Below are positions 26,202-35,633 of a DNA stretch of 64,000 nucleotides, piece after piece. Position numbers and translations under genes: made by a program. Position 1 is the first letter of the stretch. Each line of letters begins with the position of its first letter. Origin of the DNA: DAITAZ01 sp036824045 (GTDB taxonomy: Bacteria > Pseudomonadota > Gammaproteobacteria > Burkholderiales > Rhodocyclaceae); the NCBI GenBank assembly GCA_036824045.1, contig DAITAZ010000018.1:6745-70744 (forward strand). Direction: 5' to 3'. The notes beneath the pieces are model-generated. The model was not told the origin of the DNA. It saw only the letters and a program-made list of their open reading frames with translations, and ran no database searches.

Positions 26202-27479
26202 CTACAGGCAGGCCAGACGGGAATTGGCCATCGCCAGCCGCCGTGCAAGCACCGCCAGGAAACCTGCGTAGAAATGCATTCGGCACGCCTCGGAGGCCCG
26301 GCGCAAAGCCTCTCCCCGGATGGTCACGATGCGAACCATGGTTACGGCGATGGCGTCTGCGCCGCGAACTCCCCCGTCTTCATTGATCACGGCCATTTCG
26401 CCAAAGCACTCGCCCGCGGTCAACAAACTCAGCATTCGCCCGCGCTTGGTGATCTTGACGTCTCCATCCACGAGGAAGCACAGGTGTTTGCCCGGCTCAC
26501 CATCGCGCATGATGACGGTGCCGGCCTGAACATGCTCCCATTCCGAGAAGCGGACAACCTCCCATATTTCAACCTCGCTGAACTCGGCGAAGAACGGGAA
26601 ACTGCGCAGGGTCTCGAATTTCTCGCTATCGGCGAAATCCTGTTGCAGTTCCCGCAGCTGCCGGTTGCGGAAGGCTTGGGCCAGATCGTGGGCGAACTCG
26701 TCCCAGCCGGCATAGCGCGCGTCGAGGGATTTCTGCATGGCGCGGGCGACAATGGCGTCCAGGCTGGCGGGAAGGTCGGCGCGATAAGCAGAGGGAGGAA
26801 GTGGCTCGACAGTGGTGATCTGATGCACCATCGCGTAGTTGTTGCTCGCCTGAAAAGGCAGGCGTCCAGTGAGCATCTGGTACATCACCACCCCCAGGGA
26901 GTAAATGTCCGTTTGGTGGTTGAGCGGCATTTCCCGCACTTGCTGGGGGGACATGTAGGCGGGGGAGCCGACCCCGGACACCTGGGTCAGATCATTGCCG
27001 GAGAGCAGTGCGGCGCCAAAATCCGTCACCTTGACGTCCCGGCCGGTCGAGCCCAGAAGCAAGTTTGCGGGCTTGATGTCCCGGTGGGTGACCCCCTGCT
27101 GGTGGGCGTAGTGCAGGGCGCGCGTGCACTTGAAGATGATCTCCACCACCTGATCGAAGGGGAGCAGGCTGTCGGAGGAGGTATGACGCTCAAGCGTGCC
27201 GCCCGGCACATACTCCATGACGATGTAGCCTTGCTGCTCATCGACCACGGCATCAAAAATCTGGACGATGTGGGGGTGTAGCAGCTTGCCGGCCAGCGAG
27301 GCCTCGTTGATCAACAAATTCCGGTAAATGCGCCCCCGTTGTGGGTCACGAAGAATGTCCGGAGTGATGACCTTGAGAGCAACCTCGCGCTGGGAGAAAG
27401 AGTCCCAAGCCAGATGCACGGCAGCGGTGGAGCCTTCGGCCAAGGGGCGTATCAGTTCGTATTTGCCAATCCGGCTCAT
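26202..27479 (-). CDS. Ser/Thr protein kinase with C-terminal cyclic-nucleotide-binding domain
   Basis: 425-residue soluble Hanks-type kinase. The kinase domain (about 5-265) is complete: Gly-rich loop LAEGSTAAVHLA, VALKVI lysine, HRDIKPANLLL catalytic Asp, VTDFG and GSPAYMSPQQV. A cNMP-binding domain follows at about 290-410, with HLCFLVDGDVKI and a phosphate-cassette-like FGEMAVINEDGGVRGADA that keeps Glu and Arg. No transmembrane segment is present, unlike PknB-type receptors. Cyclic nucleotide may gate the kinase (inference). Located between argH and the fructosamine kinase, same strand; targets unknown. Confidence 0.9.
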   Translation of the reverse strand: MSRIGKYELIRPLAEGSTAAVHLAWDSFSQREVALKVITPDILRDPQRGRIYRNLLINEASLAGKLLHPHIVQIFDAVVDEQQGYIVMEYVPGGTLERHTSSDSLLPFDQVVEIIFKCTRALHYAHQQGVTHRDIKPANLLLGSTGRDVKVTDFGAALLSGNDLTQVSGVGSPAYMSPQQVREMPLNHQTDIYSLGVVMYQMLTGRLPFQASNNYAMVHQITTVEPLPPSAYRADLPASLDAIVARAMQKSLDARYAGWDEFAHDLAQAFRNRQLRELQQDFADSEKFETLRSFPFFAEFSEVEIWEVVRFSEWEHVQAGTVIMRDGEPGKHLCFLVDGDVKITKRGRMLSLLTAGECFGEMAVINEDGGVRGADAIAVTMVRIVTIRGEALRRASEACRMHFYAGFLAVLARRLAMANSRLACL

Positions 27480-27553
27480 GAATTGCCTTTCGAGGGCCGA
27501 AGACCTTTAATGCAAAAATAGTAAGCGCTATCAGTGCACCGGGCAAATAAGGG

Positions 27554-28969
27554 TTATTGCGTATCGGTCGTGATCCGCAGCCGAGCAGCCGCTATGGCTG
27601 CCCGCACTTGGCTGGGGGCTGTTCCGCCTTCATGATCGCGACTGGCCAAGGAGCCTTCCACCGTGAGCACCTGCAATACGTCTTCGCCAATCAGGGGCGA
27701 GAACGCCTGCAGTTCCTCGAGGCTCAGGTCGGGCAGATCACAGCCCTTGGCCTCTGCGGTACGGACTGCCTTGGCCACGGCTCCGTGAGCATCACGGAAC
27801 GGAAGGCCCTTCTTGACCAGATAGTCGGCCAGATCGGTGGCGGTGGCGAACCCCTGGGTCAGGGCTGCCTGCATGGCTTCGGGTTTGACCCGCACGCCGG
27901 CGAGCATGTCGGCGTAGATGCGCAAGGTATCGCGCACCGTATCGGCGGTGTCAAACAAGGGTTCCTTGTCTTCCTGGTTGTCCTTGTTGTAGGCCAGCGG
28001 CTGGCCTTTCATCAGGGTCAGCAAGGCCATCAGATGACCGTTGACCCGGCCGGTCTTGCCGCGCACCAGTTCGGGAACATCCGGGTTTTTCTTCTGCGGC
28101 ATGATGCTGGAGCCGGTGCAAAAGCGGTCGGCCAGATCGATAAAGCCAACCCGGGGGCTCATCCAGATGATGAGCTCTTCCGACAAGCGGGAGAGGTGGG
28201 TCATCAACAGGGCACTTGCCCCACAGAATTCGATGGCGAAATCCCGGTCCGACACGGCATCGAGCGAATTGCGGCAGATGCCGGCAAATTCCAGATCGGC
28301 CGCCACCATGCGCCGGTCGATGGGGTAGGACGTGCCGGCCAGCGCGGCGCTGCCCAGTGGCAACTGATTCATCCGGGCGCGGCAATCGGCGAAGCGCCCC
28401 CAGTCCCGATCCAGCATTTCAAAGTAGGCCATGAGATGGTGGCCAAATGTCACCGGCTGGGCAACCTGCAGGTGGGTGAATCCCGGGAGGGCCGTATCCG
28501 CATGGCTCTCGGCCAGGGCCAGCAGGTTGGACTGAAAGGCTCTGATCAGGATCAGGATTTCATCGGTGGCGTCGCGTAGCCATAGACGGATGTCGGTGGC
28601 CACCTGATCGTTACGCGATCGGCCAGTGTGCAGGCGTTTACCCGCGTCGCCGACGATTTCAGTCAGACGTTTTTCGATGTTGAGGTGGACATCTTCGTCG
28701 TCAAGATTCCAGCGGAACTCTCCACGCTCGATCTCCCCCCGGATCTGGGCCATTCCCCGTTCGATCTCGGCCCGGTCCTGGGCACTGATGATGCCTTGGG
28801 TGGCAAGCATCCGGGCATGGGCCAGGGAGCCCCGGATGTCCTGCATTGCCATGCGCTGATCGAAGAACACCGAAGCGGTGTAGCGCTTCACCAGTTCCGA
28901 GACGGGCTCGGAGAAGCGCTCTGACCAAGTCTTGTTCTCATCCGGTTGGCTGGGCGTGGTTGCGCTCAT
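27554..28969 (-). CDS. argH: Argininosuccinate lyase
   Basis: Splits argininosuccinate into arginine and fumarate, the last step of arginine synthesis. The superfamily signature GSSIMPQKKNPD carries the catalytic Ser loop; HTGRSRNDQVATD and TSYPIDR are also conserved. 471 residues from the ATG at 28969, preferred over an upstream in-frame start that adds an atypical MISEKESY. Divergent from the AlgZ/AlgR-type pair, the same neighbourhood as in Pseudomonas. Confidence 0.96.
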   Translation of the reverse strand: MSATTPSQPDENKTWSERFSEPVSELVKRYTASVFFDQRMAMQDIRGSLAHARMLATQGIISAQDRAEIERGMAQIRGEIERGEFRWNLDDEDVHLNIEKRLTEIVGDAGKRLHTGRSRNDQVATDIRLWLRDATDEILILIRAFQSNLLALAESHADTALPGFTHLQVAQPVTFGHHLMAYFEMLDRDWGRFADCRARMNQLPLGSAALAGTSYPIDRRMVAADLEFAGICRNSLDAVSDRDFAIEFCGASALLMTHLSRLSEELIIWMSPRVGFIDLADRFCTGSSIMPQKKNPDVPELVRGKTGRVNGHLMALLTLMKGQPLAYNKDNQEDKEPLFDTADTVRDTLRIYADMLAGVRVKPEAMQAALTQGFATATDLADYLVKKGLPFRDAHGAVAKAVRTAEAKGCDLPDLSLEELQAFSPLIGEDVLQVLTVEGSLASRDHEGGTAPSQVRAAIAAARLRITTDTQ

Positions 28970-29185
28970 GTATGACTCTTTCTCGCTGATCAATAGGGGA
29001 TAAACCGAAGTGGTTGATGCGTGGCGGGCGCGTTTCAGGGGTTGGCCAGAGCGAGTGCTCTACCGCCACCCGTTGTCGGGGTGAAGTGACGGAACGCGTA
29101 CCCCCCACCTGGGCCTGGTGACGAACGTTTTCGATGCTTGTGAACCCACATCCTCAGGTGCAGCCCTCAGGCAGCCGTTATTGGA

Positions 29186-29202
29186 CTCACATCAAGCGTG
29201 AG
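29186..29202. promoter_or_regulatory. Inverted repeat CTCAC-N7-GTGAG upstream of the LytS/AlgZ-type kinase gene
   Basis: A perfect 5-bp inverted repeat lies just before the GTG start, in the 244-nt divergent gap with argH. It could be an operator or could mask the ribosome site; arms are short. Nothing else is recognised in this gap. Confidence 0.25.
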
Positions 29203-29213
29203 CCCTAGCCGAA

Positions 29214-30227
29214 GTGACCGAGAGTATACGGCAAAACCCGAGGAGCCTTCCCCTGCCCGATTTCCGCCGGCCAGCCGTGGTGCTGCGCCTCGTGCTGGTG
29301 GTGAACCTCATGGTCTTGCTGGCGGCTCTTGTGCGGGCTTCCGAGGGGCAGGACTTCTTTGCCGTTTGGCACGGGCTCGCGGGGCAGGTGGAGCCCCCTC
29401 TCATGCTGAGCCTGTTCGTGCTCTACGTATTGGCGCCAGGCTTGAGTCGCCTGTCTCTCAATGGTGCCGTCAGCATCGCCTTGGCGGTCTGCGCAAGCAG
29501 CGCCTGCGTGCTCCAGCTTTGGGAACTACCAGCGCCTTCTGCACGTGCTTTGTGGCTGGGCGGGTTTTGGGCTGCGCTGATCGGCGCCACCTGCCTGCTC
29601 TATCTGATCTGGCGCGAGCGGGCTTATTTGCCTGCCTTGGCCGAAGCCCGGTTGATGGCATTGACGGCCCGGATCCGTCCGCATTTTCTGTTCAACAGTC
29701 TGAACGGGGTATTGGGCGTCATGCGTAACGACCCCCGCCGGGCCGAGCTGGCTCTTGAGGAAATGGCAGACATGTTCCGCGCCCTCATGCGGGACAACCG
29801 GGACTTCGTTCCGCTGTCGGACGAACTAGCCCTCTGCCGCCAATACCTGAATCTGGAAAAACTGCGGCTGGGTGAGCGGCTGCGTGTGAGCTGGGACGTG
29901 GCCGACGGCCTGGATGACGCACTTGTTCCACCGCTGATGCTCCAGCCGCTGGTGGAAAACGCCGTTTACCACGGTATCGAACCTGGAACGGAACCGGGTG
30001 AGGTGGCGATCCGCATCGCGCTCAAAGGCGGTGGGCTGGACATCAGCATCAGCAACCCGTTGCAGGGCGAGGGACGCCAAGTTTCCGGCAACCGTATGGC
30101 TTTGAACAACATTCGGGAGCGTTTAATGCTTTTCTACGACTTGGAAGCTCGACTGGCCACCCGGTTGGAAAGTGGTCAATACCGGGTGCGCCTGCAACTG
30201 CCCCATCAGCCCGGAGGACGGCCATGA
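29214..30227 (+). CDS. LytS/AlgZ (FimS)-type sensor histidine kinase
   Basis: 337-residue membrane kinase. About four N-terminal helices (residues 20-140) are followed by the His_kinase domain with IRPHFLFNSLNGVLGVM, where His is the predicted phospho-site, and an HATPase with PPLMLQPLVENAVYHGIEPG. This is the AlgZ/FimS class that works with LytTR-type regulators. GTG start at 29214 with a weak ribosome site. The stop overlaps the regulator start as ATGA. The position beside argH and upstream of hemC matches the Pseudomonas argH-algZ-algR-hemC order. Confidence 0.88.
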   Translation: MTESIRQNPRSLPLPDFRRPAVVLRLVLVVNLMVLLAALVRASEGQDFFAVWHGLAGQVEPPLMLSLFVLYVLAPGLSRLSLNGAVSIALAVCASSACVLQLWELPAPSARALWLGGFWAALIGATCLLYLIWRERAYLPALAEARLMALTARIRPHFLFNSLNGVLGVMRNDPRRAELALEEMADMFRALMRDNRDFVPLSDELALCRQYLNLEKLRLGERLRVSWDVADGLDDALVPPLMLQPLVENAVYHGIEPGTEPGEVAIRIALKGGGLDISISNPLQGEGRQVSGNRMALNNIRERLMLFYDLEARLATRLESGQYRVRLQLPHQPGGRP

Positions 30228-31051
30228 GCGCCCATACGGAAGGGGGGGAGGGCGAAGTGCGCCCTCGTGTGCCCCTCAGGGTGTTGATTGCCGATGACGA
30301 AGCCCCGGCGCGGTCGAGGGTGAAAGTGCTGCTGGCGGATCTGGCTGCCACCCATCCCACCGCAGTGGTGGGCGAGGCGGAGCACGGTGCCCAAGCACTC
30401 GCCTTGCTCCGTGAGGTGGAGGTGGACGTGGCCTTGGTCGATATCCGCATGCCGCGGATGGATGGGGTGGAGTTCACCCGCCAGGTGGCGCGCATGGCGC
30501 ACCCGCCGGCGGTGATCTTTCTCTCCGCCTATGACCAGTACGCTGTTCAAGCTTTTGAGGTCAACGCCGTGGATTACCTGCTCAAACCCGTCAGGGCAAG
30601 CCGCCTGGCACTGGCCTTGGAGAAAGTGACGCGCCGGGGGCCCGCCGAGTCAGTGCCCTTGCTGCCATCCGAAGGCGGTGCTGCGCGCCGGCGGCATCTT
30701 TCCTGCAGCGAGCGGGGGCGCGTTCTGCTGGTGCCAGTGGCGGATATTCTCTACTTGCGCGCCGAACAAAAGTACGTGACAGCCCGGACCTTGCAAAGGG
30801 AGTTCCTCCTGGATGAATCCCTGGTGCAATTGGAGCAGGAGTTTCCCGAGCGCTTTTTGCGCGTCCATCGCAACTGTCTGGTCGCGCGGCAAGCCGTCAC
30901 CGGGTTCGAGCGCGTGACAGGCGAGCAGGGTGAAGCCCACTGGGCGATCCTGATCGAAGGCCTGGACGAACGGGTTGCCGTGAGCCGGCGGCAATGGCCA
31001 ACTGTACGCGCACTCCAGGAAAGCCTGCCCGGCATGGCGGAGCCCGCCTGA
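30224..31051 (+). CDS. LytTR-type response regulator (AlgR-like)
   Basis: 275-residue two-domain regulator. The receiver has LIADDEAPARS, phospho-acceptor Asp in ALVDIRMPRMDGVEF, and Lys in NAVDYLLKPV. A C-terminal LytTR DNA-binding domain covers about 150-260 (LLVPVADILYLRAEQKYVTA and FLRVHRNCLVARQAV). In Pseudomonas, AlgR controls alginate and type IV pili; here the target genes are unknown. Translationally coupled to the kinase. It ends 1 nt from the convergent methyltransferase stop. Confidence 0.9.
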   Translation: MSAHTEGGEGEVRPRVPLRVLIADDEAPARSRVKVLLADLAATHPTAVVGEAEHGAQALALLREVEVDVALVDIRMPRMDGVEFTRQVARMAHPPAVIFLSAYDQYAVQAFEVNAVDYLLKPVRASRLALALEKVTRRGPAESVPLLPSEGGAARRRHLSCSERGRVLLVPVADILYLRAEQKYVTARTLQREFLLDESLVQLEQEFPERFLRVHRNCLVARQAVTGFERVTGEQGEAHWAILIEGLDERVAVSRRQWPTVRALQESLPGMAEPA

Positions 31052-31052
31052 G

Positions 31053-31658
31053 TCAGCGCCGCTCCCAGGTCTGCCAGCGCTCCTTGCCGGAGAATATTGC
31101 AATGGATGCGCTGGCGGCGCGGTCGTCCGTGCGCACGAAGTACGGAGTCAGCAGGTGCTCGAGCGCTTCGGGTTCAACCGCGAAAGGCGGGCCCTTGAGT
31201 TCGCTGCCAAAGAAGAAATAGCCGGCAATCCGCCCGCCTGGCACGAGAAGTTCGGCGCAACGGGGGGCGTAGCCCGGCCATAACTTGCGGGGGAGCGCAC
31301 ATAAAAAGGCGCGCTCCAGGATCAGGTCGAAGGGCTGTGAAAACGCGTGATGGAAAAAATCGCCTTGCTGCACGCAATGCTGCCAGGGGCCGAGTTCGTT
31401 TCGGGCCCGTTCCACAGCCACCGCGCTGAAATCCAGGGCCGTCACCTCCCACCCTGCTTCGCATAGCAGACGGGCTTCCAGTGCGCTGCCGCATCCCGGG
31501 ATCAGCGCCCGAAGCGGCTGGGCCTGATGTTCGACGAAGGTTCTGAGTTCAGGCTGGATGGCCAGGGTCTCCCAAGGGGTGACCTGATTGCGGAACCGAT
31601 GGTCCCAGAACTCGGGCAACGCAGGGTTTTGGTGAGGTGGTTTGTCCGATTTTTCCAT
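31053..31658 (-). CDS. TPMT-family SAM-dependent methyltransferase
   Basis: 201-residue methyltransferase resembling the thiopurine S-methyltransferase family. It starts with FWDHRFRNQVTPWE, has RALIPGCGSALEARLL as SAM motif I, VTALDFSAVAVERA as motif II and DLILERAFLCALPRKL. In bacteria such enzymes methylate thiols, selenium or tellurium compounds, or have unknown substrates. It follows ppc by 7 nt and is probably co-transcribed, although no link to carbon metabolism is evident. Confidence 0.82.
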   Translation of the reverse strand: MEKSDKPPHQNPALPEFWDHRFRNQVTPWETLAIQPELRTFVEHQAQPLRALIPGCGSALEARLLCEAGWEVTALDFSAVAVERARNELGPWQHCVQQGDFFHHAFSQPFDLILERAFLCALPRKLWPGYAPRCAELLVPGGRIAGYFFFGSELKGPPFAVEPEALEHLLTPYFVRTDDRAASASIAIFSGKERWQTWERR

Positions 31659-31665
31659 GGTGTCG

Positions 31666-34416
31666 CTATCCGCTGTTGCGCAAACCCGCTGCCACGCCGT
31701 TGATGGTCAGGTGAATGGCGCGTCGGGTGCGCTCCTCCTGGTTGCCGCTACGGTAGCGGCGAAGCAACTCCACCTGCAGGTGGTTGAGGGGGTCGAGATA
31801 CGGAAAGCGGTTGCGGATCGAGCGTTTGAGCAAGGGGTTGGCGTCGAGGAGTTCTGCTTGTCCCGTGATGTCAAGTAGCGCTTTGACGCTCGCCTGCCAT
31901 TCACCCCGGATGCGGGGAAAAATGGCCTCCCGTAGCGAGATGTCGGTGACCAGTGCCGCGTAACGGGAGGCGATGGCCAAGTCGGTTTTCGCAAGCACCA
32001 TGTCCATGTTCGACAGCAGCGAGGCGAAGAACGGCCAGTCCCGGTGCATGGCATGCAGCATGTCCAGGCCTTCCGGATGCTCGGCGATATAGTCTTCCAC
32101 TGCGGAGCCAAACCCGTACCAGCCCGGCAGCATCAAACGGCATTGAGCCCACGAAAACACCCATGGGATCGCCCGCAGGTCGGTGATGGCCGTGCTTTTC
32201 TTGCGGGAAGCGGGGCGGCTACCGATGTTCAGGGCGGAGATTTCGGAAATCACGGTGGATTCCCAAAAGTAGCGCTCGAAGCCGGCGGTTTCATACACCA
32301 GATTGCGATAGGCGCGGAATGCGTGGGCGGACAGTTCATCCATCACCCGCAGGTATTCCGCCCGGGGGGCTGCGTCGCCACCGTGCAGCAACGTGGCCTC
32401 AAAGGTGGCCGCGGCGAGGGTTTCGAGATTGCGGCGCCCAACCTCGGGATTGCCATACTTTGAAGCAATGACTTCGCCCTGCTCGGTAATGCGGATTTGC
32501 CCCTGCACGGCGCCACCAGGTTGGGCGAGGATGGCCTGATAACTGGGACCGCCCCCCCGGCCCACCGAACCGCCGCGGCCATGGAAGAGGCGTAGCCCCA
32601 CGCCGTGGCGGGCAAACACCTCCACCAGACCGATCTCTGCCTTGTACAGCTCCCATCCGGAGGTGAGGAAGCCGCCGTCCTTGTTGCTGTCCGAATAACC
32701 CAGCATCACCTCCTGAACCATGCCGCGGCTGGCGAGAAAGGTGCGGTAGGCGGGCAGTGCCAGCAGTCGGTCCATGATGGGCCCGCTGGCTTGGAGGTCT
32801 CCGATGGTTTCGAAGAGCGGGATGATATTGACCGCCAGCAGTCCTTCCCGAGGTTTGAGCAGGCCTGATTCCTTGAGCAGCAGCGCCACTTCCAACACAT
32901 CGGAGACGCCCTCTCCCTTGGAGATGATCACGTTGGGGATGGCGGCGGGACCGAAGCGGGCATGTCCTTCAGCCGCGGCGCGGAAGATCTCCAGTTCGCT
33001 GGTGGTGAGCTCCGAATAGGTCACGTAGGGCGAGGCGAGCGGGCGCGCGGTGGCCAGTTCCGCGAGCAACAGGGCGATCCTTCCGTCTTCGTCGAGGCGC
33101 GAGTACCCGGTGCCGGGGCGGGCCACTTCCAGTAGTTCGGCCACCACTTCTTCGTGGACCGCGGAGTTCTGCCGCATGTCCAGCGGGGCCAGGTGGAAGC
33201 CGAAGACATCCACGGCCCGGCGCAGGCGGCGCAGGCGGCCACGGCCAATCAAACCGGATCGGCTTGTTTCAAGCGAGCGGTGGACGATGTCCAGGTCAGC
33301 CGCAAGCTCTGCCGGTGTGGCGTAGGGCTGGGCGTCGCCCACCGCGTGGCGGAGCGCTTCGTGCTGATCCAGCGTCCGCGCGGTGGCGGCAACGCGGGCA
33401 TATACGCCAATCAAGGCGCGTCGGTACGGCTCATCGTTGCGGTGGGGGGAGTGGTCGGGCGAAGCGGCGGCGAGGGCTTCAAGCTCTTCGGTGACCGGCG
33501 CCAGCAAGCGGGTGGAGGAGAGGTCGGCCCCCAGCTTGTGCACCTGCTCGAGATAGAAATCCAGCACCCGGGTGGACTGCTGCCGCAATGTGCGGCGCAT
33601 CACATCGGCGGTAACAAACGGATTGCCGTCCCGATCTCCCCCGATCCAGCTGCCGATGCGCAGGAAGGAGGGCAGGTTGGGCGGCGCAGATGCAGGGAAG
33701 CGGATGGCCAGATCGTCTTCAAGTCGGTTGTAGAAGCGCGGCAGTTCCCGGAGGAAGGTCGCGTCGTACCAGGAAAGGCCGTTGTTGACTTCGTCCAATA
33801 CCGAAAGCCGGGCTCGCCGGAGCATGCTGGTTTGCCAGAGGGACAACACCGCCCTGCGGATGGCTTCGTGATTGACCTCCCTTTCTTCGGGAGTGAGCTG
33901 GGTGCGGTCGAGCTCAGCCATCAGTTGGGCAATCTTCATCTGGCTGTCGAGAATGCTCTTGCGCTGAACCTCGGTGGGGTGGGCCGTCAGCACCGGGGCA
34001 ACCAGCGCGCGCTCGAAGAAGGCGAGGATGCCCTCCCGGCCTATTCCGGCCGCGCAGGCGCTGTCGAGTGCGCTCGCCATCGTCCCTGCCCGGGGGGGAG
34101 AGCCGGCGATAAGGTGGGCGCGGGAACGCCGGGTGTGGTGCAGGTCCTCCGCCAGATTGGCCAGGTGAGAGAAATAGCTGAAGGCACGTACCACGATCAA
34201 AGCCTGATCCACCGAGAGCCCGTTGAGTTCGCCTTCCAGGCCCTGTCGGGCTGCCAGATCGTCGTCGCGGCGAAAACGAATGGATGAGGTCCGGATCAGT
34301 TCGATCAGGTTGAACATCGCTTCGCCTTCCTGATCGCGCACTGTGTCGCCCAGAACCCGACCAAGCAGCCGGATGTCGTCGCGCAGGGGGGAGTCCTTGT
34401 CGGGGAGAGTGGTCAT
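31666..34416 (-). CDS. ppc: Phosphoenolpyruvate carboxylase
   Basis: Carboxylates phosphoenolpyruvate to oxaloacetate to refill the TCA cycle. 916 residues from the ATG at 34416. The catalytic His is in APVLTAHPTEVQRKS, the glycine-rich catalytic loop is FHGRGGSVGRGGGP, and GYSDSNKDGG is conserved. It ends in the typical RNTG-like terminus, here LRNSG. The frame opens upstream to 34485 but without family similarity. Divergent from hemC across a 269-nt gap. Confidence 0.96.
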   Translation of the reverse strand: MTTLPDKDSPLRDDIRLLGRVLGDTVRDQEGEAMFNLIELIRTSSIRFRRDDDLAARQGLEGELNGLSVDQALIVVRAFSYFSHLANLAEDLHHTRRSRAHLIAGSPPRAGTMASALDSACAAGIGREGILAFFERALVAPVLTAHPTEVQRKSILDSQMKIAQLMAELDRTQLTPEEREVNHEAIRRAVLSLWQTSMLRRARLSVLDEVNNGLSWYDATFLRELPRFYNRLEDDLAIRFPASAPPNLPSFLRIGSWIGGDRDGNPFVTADVMRRTLRQQSTRVLDFYLEQVHKLGADLSSTRLLAPVTEELEALAAASPDHSPHRNDEPYRRALIGVYARVAATARTLDQHEALRHAVGDAQPYATPAELAADLDIVHRSLETSRSGLIGRGRLRRLRRAVDVFGFHLAPLDMRQNSAVHEEVVAELLEVARPGTGYSRLDEDGRIALLLAELATARPLASPYVTYSELTTSELEIFRAAAEGHARFGPAAIPNVIISKGEGVSDVLEVALLLKESGLLKPREGLLAVNIIPLFETIGDLQASGPIMDRLLALPAYRTFLASRGMVQEVMLGYSDSNKDGGFLTSGWELYKAEIGLVEVFARHGVGLRLFHGRGGSVGRGGGPSYQAILAQPGGAVQGQIRITEQGEVIASKYGNPEVGRRNLETLAAATFEATLLHGGDAAPRAEYLRVMDELSAHAFRAYRNLVYETAGFERYFWESTVISEISALNIGSRPASRKKSTAITDLRAIPWVFSWAQCRLMLPGWYGFGSAVEDYIAEHPEGLDMLHAMHRDWPFFASLLSNMDMVLAKTDLAIASRYAALVTDISLREAIFPRIRGEWQASVKALLDITGQAELLDANPLLKRSIRNRFPYLDPLNHLQVELLRRYRSGNQEERTRRAIHLTINGVAAGLRNSG

Positions 34417-34538
34417 GGCTCGTTCTCTGTGTGGGTGGTCGATGGCGGTCGGGGTCTTGGTCAGGGCTATGGATTTCCGTGACATTGTCGCGTGTTGAGG
34501 CGTCCAGGGCTAACGCCGGGGAGCGGTCTTGTCGGGCA

Positions 34539-34547
34539 TGCTAGAAT
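34539..34547 (+). promoter_or_regulatory. Extended -10 promoter upstream of hemC
   Basis: TGCTAGAAT is a good -10 (TAGAAT) with an upstream TG in the ppc/hemC divergent gap; no clear -35. It would give a hemC leader of about 130 nt. Confidence 0.45.
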
Positions 34548-34685
34548 GCCGCGCTCGAATGCGCCGGCGTACGCCTCGGCAACGAGGGTCACCGTTTCTG
34601 CCTTTGCCCGGAGTGATTTGGAACCGGCGTGACAAGCGTGTTCGAACAGTCGGCTTTCTTTATTCACCCCTTCTGGAAAAACCTC

Positions 34686-35633
34686 GTGAGTGTAGCCAGC
34701 GCGCCCCAACGAATTGTCATTGCAACCCGTGAGTCCCGCCTGGCCTTGTGGCAGGCAGAACATGTACGGGCCCGACTGCAGCAATTGTATCCATCGTGCA
34801 GTGTCGAACTATTGGGGATGACCACGAGGGGGGATCAGATTCTCGACCGTCCCTTGGCCAAGGTTGGAGGCAAGGGTTTGTTTGTGAAGGAACTGGAAAC
34901 AGCTCTGCTCGACGGCACTGCCGACATCGCGGTGCATTCGATGAAGGATGTGCCGATGGTCCTGGCAGATGAATTCGCCCTGGTGGCGATCTCCGAACGG
35001 GAAGTGCCGTTGGACGCCTTTGTCTCCAATCGCTACGACAGCCTGGATGATATGCCCCCAGGCACGGTGGTGGGCACCTCCAGCTTGAGGCGGGAGGCCC
35101 AGTTGCATGCCCAGTATCCTTACCTGGGCGTGACACCGCTGCGCGGTAATCTCGACACCCGCCTGCGCAAACTGGATAACGGTGAATTCGACGCCATCAT
35201 TCTTGCCGCTGCCGGGCTGACGCGGCTCGGCCTGGCGGATCGCATCCGTTCCACGCTGCCCGCGGAGGTCTCGTTGCCTGCTGCCGGGCAGGGGGCGCTG
35301 GGGATTGAGGCGTTGTCCTGCCGTCCGGAAGTGGCGGCGTGGATGGCGCCTTTGAACGATGCGGCTACCTCAGCCTGTGTCCGGGCCGAACGCGCGATCT
35401 CTCGGGCGCTTGCCGGGAGTTGCGAAGTACCCTTGGGGGCGTTCGCCTTGCCTCAAGGCGATCAGATCTGGGTGCGTGGTTTTGTTGCCCTTCCCGATGG
35501 CTCTCGCATCGCCAGGGCGGAGCGCTCAGGCCCCGCCGGGGAGGCCGAAAGCATGGGGCTTGCGCTGGCTGAGGACTTGCGTGCCCAAGGGGCGGAGGAG
35601 ATCCTCGCCCAGTTGGCCGATCCCCGGGCATGA
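34686..35633 (+). CDS. hemC: Porphobilinogen deaminase (hydroxymethylbilane synthase)
   Basis: Polymerises four porphobilinogen units into hydroxymethylbilane. Opens with IVIATRESRLALWQAEHV, has VHSMKDVP and TSSLRREAQ, and carries the dipyrromethane-cofactor Cys246 in ALAGSCEVPLGAF. The start is a GTG at 34686 with GGA upstream, giving 315 residues as usual; the frame runs open to 34629. The stop overlaps the hemD start as ATGA. Confidence 0.95.
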   Translation: MSVASAPQRIVIATRESRLALWQAEHVRARLQQLYPSCSVELLGMTTRGDQILDRPLAKVGGKGLFVKELETALLDGTADIAVHSMKDVPMVLADEFALVAISEREVPLDAFVSNRYDSLDDMPPGTVVGTSSLRREAQLHAQYPYLGVTPLRGNLDTRLRKLDNGEFDAIILAAAGLTRLGLADRIRSTLPAEVSLPAAGQGALGIEALSCRPEVAAWMAPLNDAATSACVRAERAISRALAGSCEVPLGAFALPQGDQIWVRGFVALPDGSRIARAERSGPAGEAESMGLALAEDLRAQGAEEILAQLADPRA

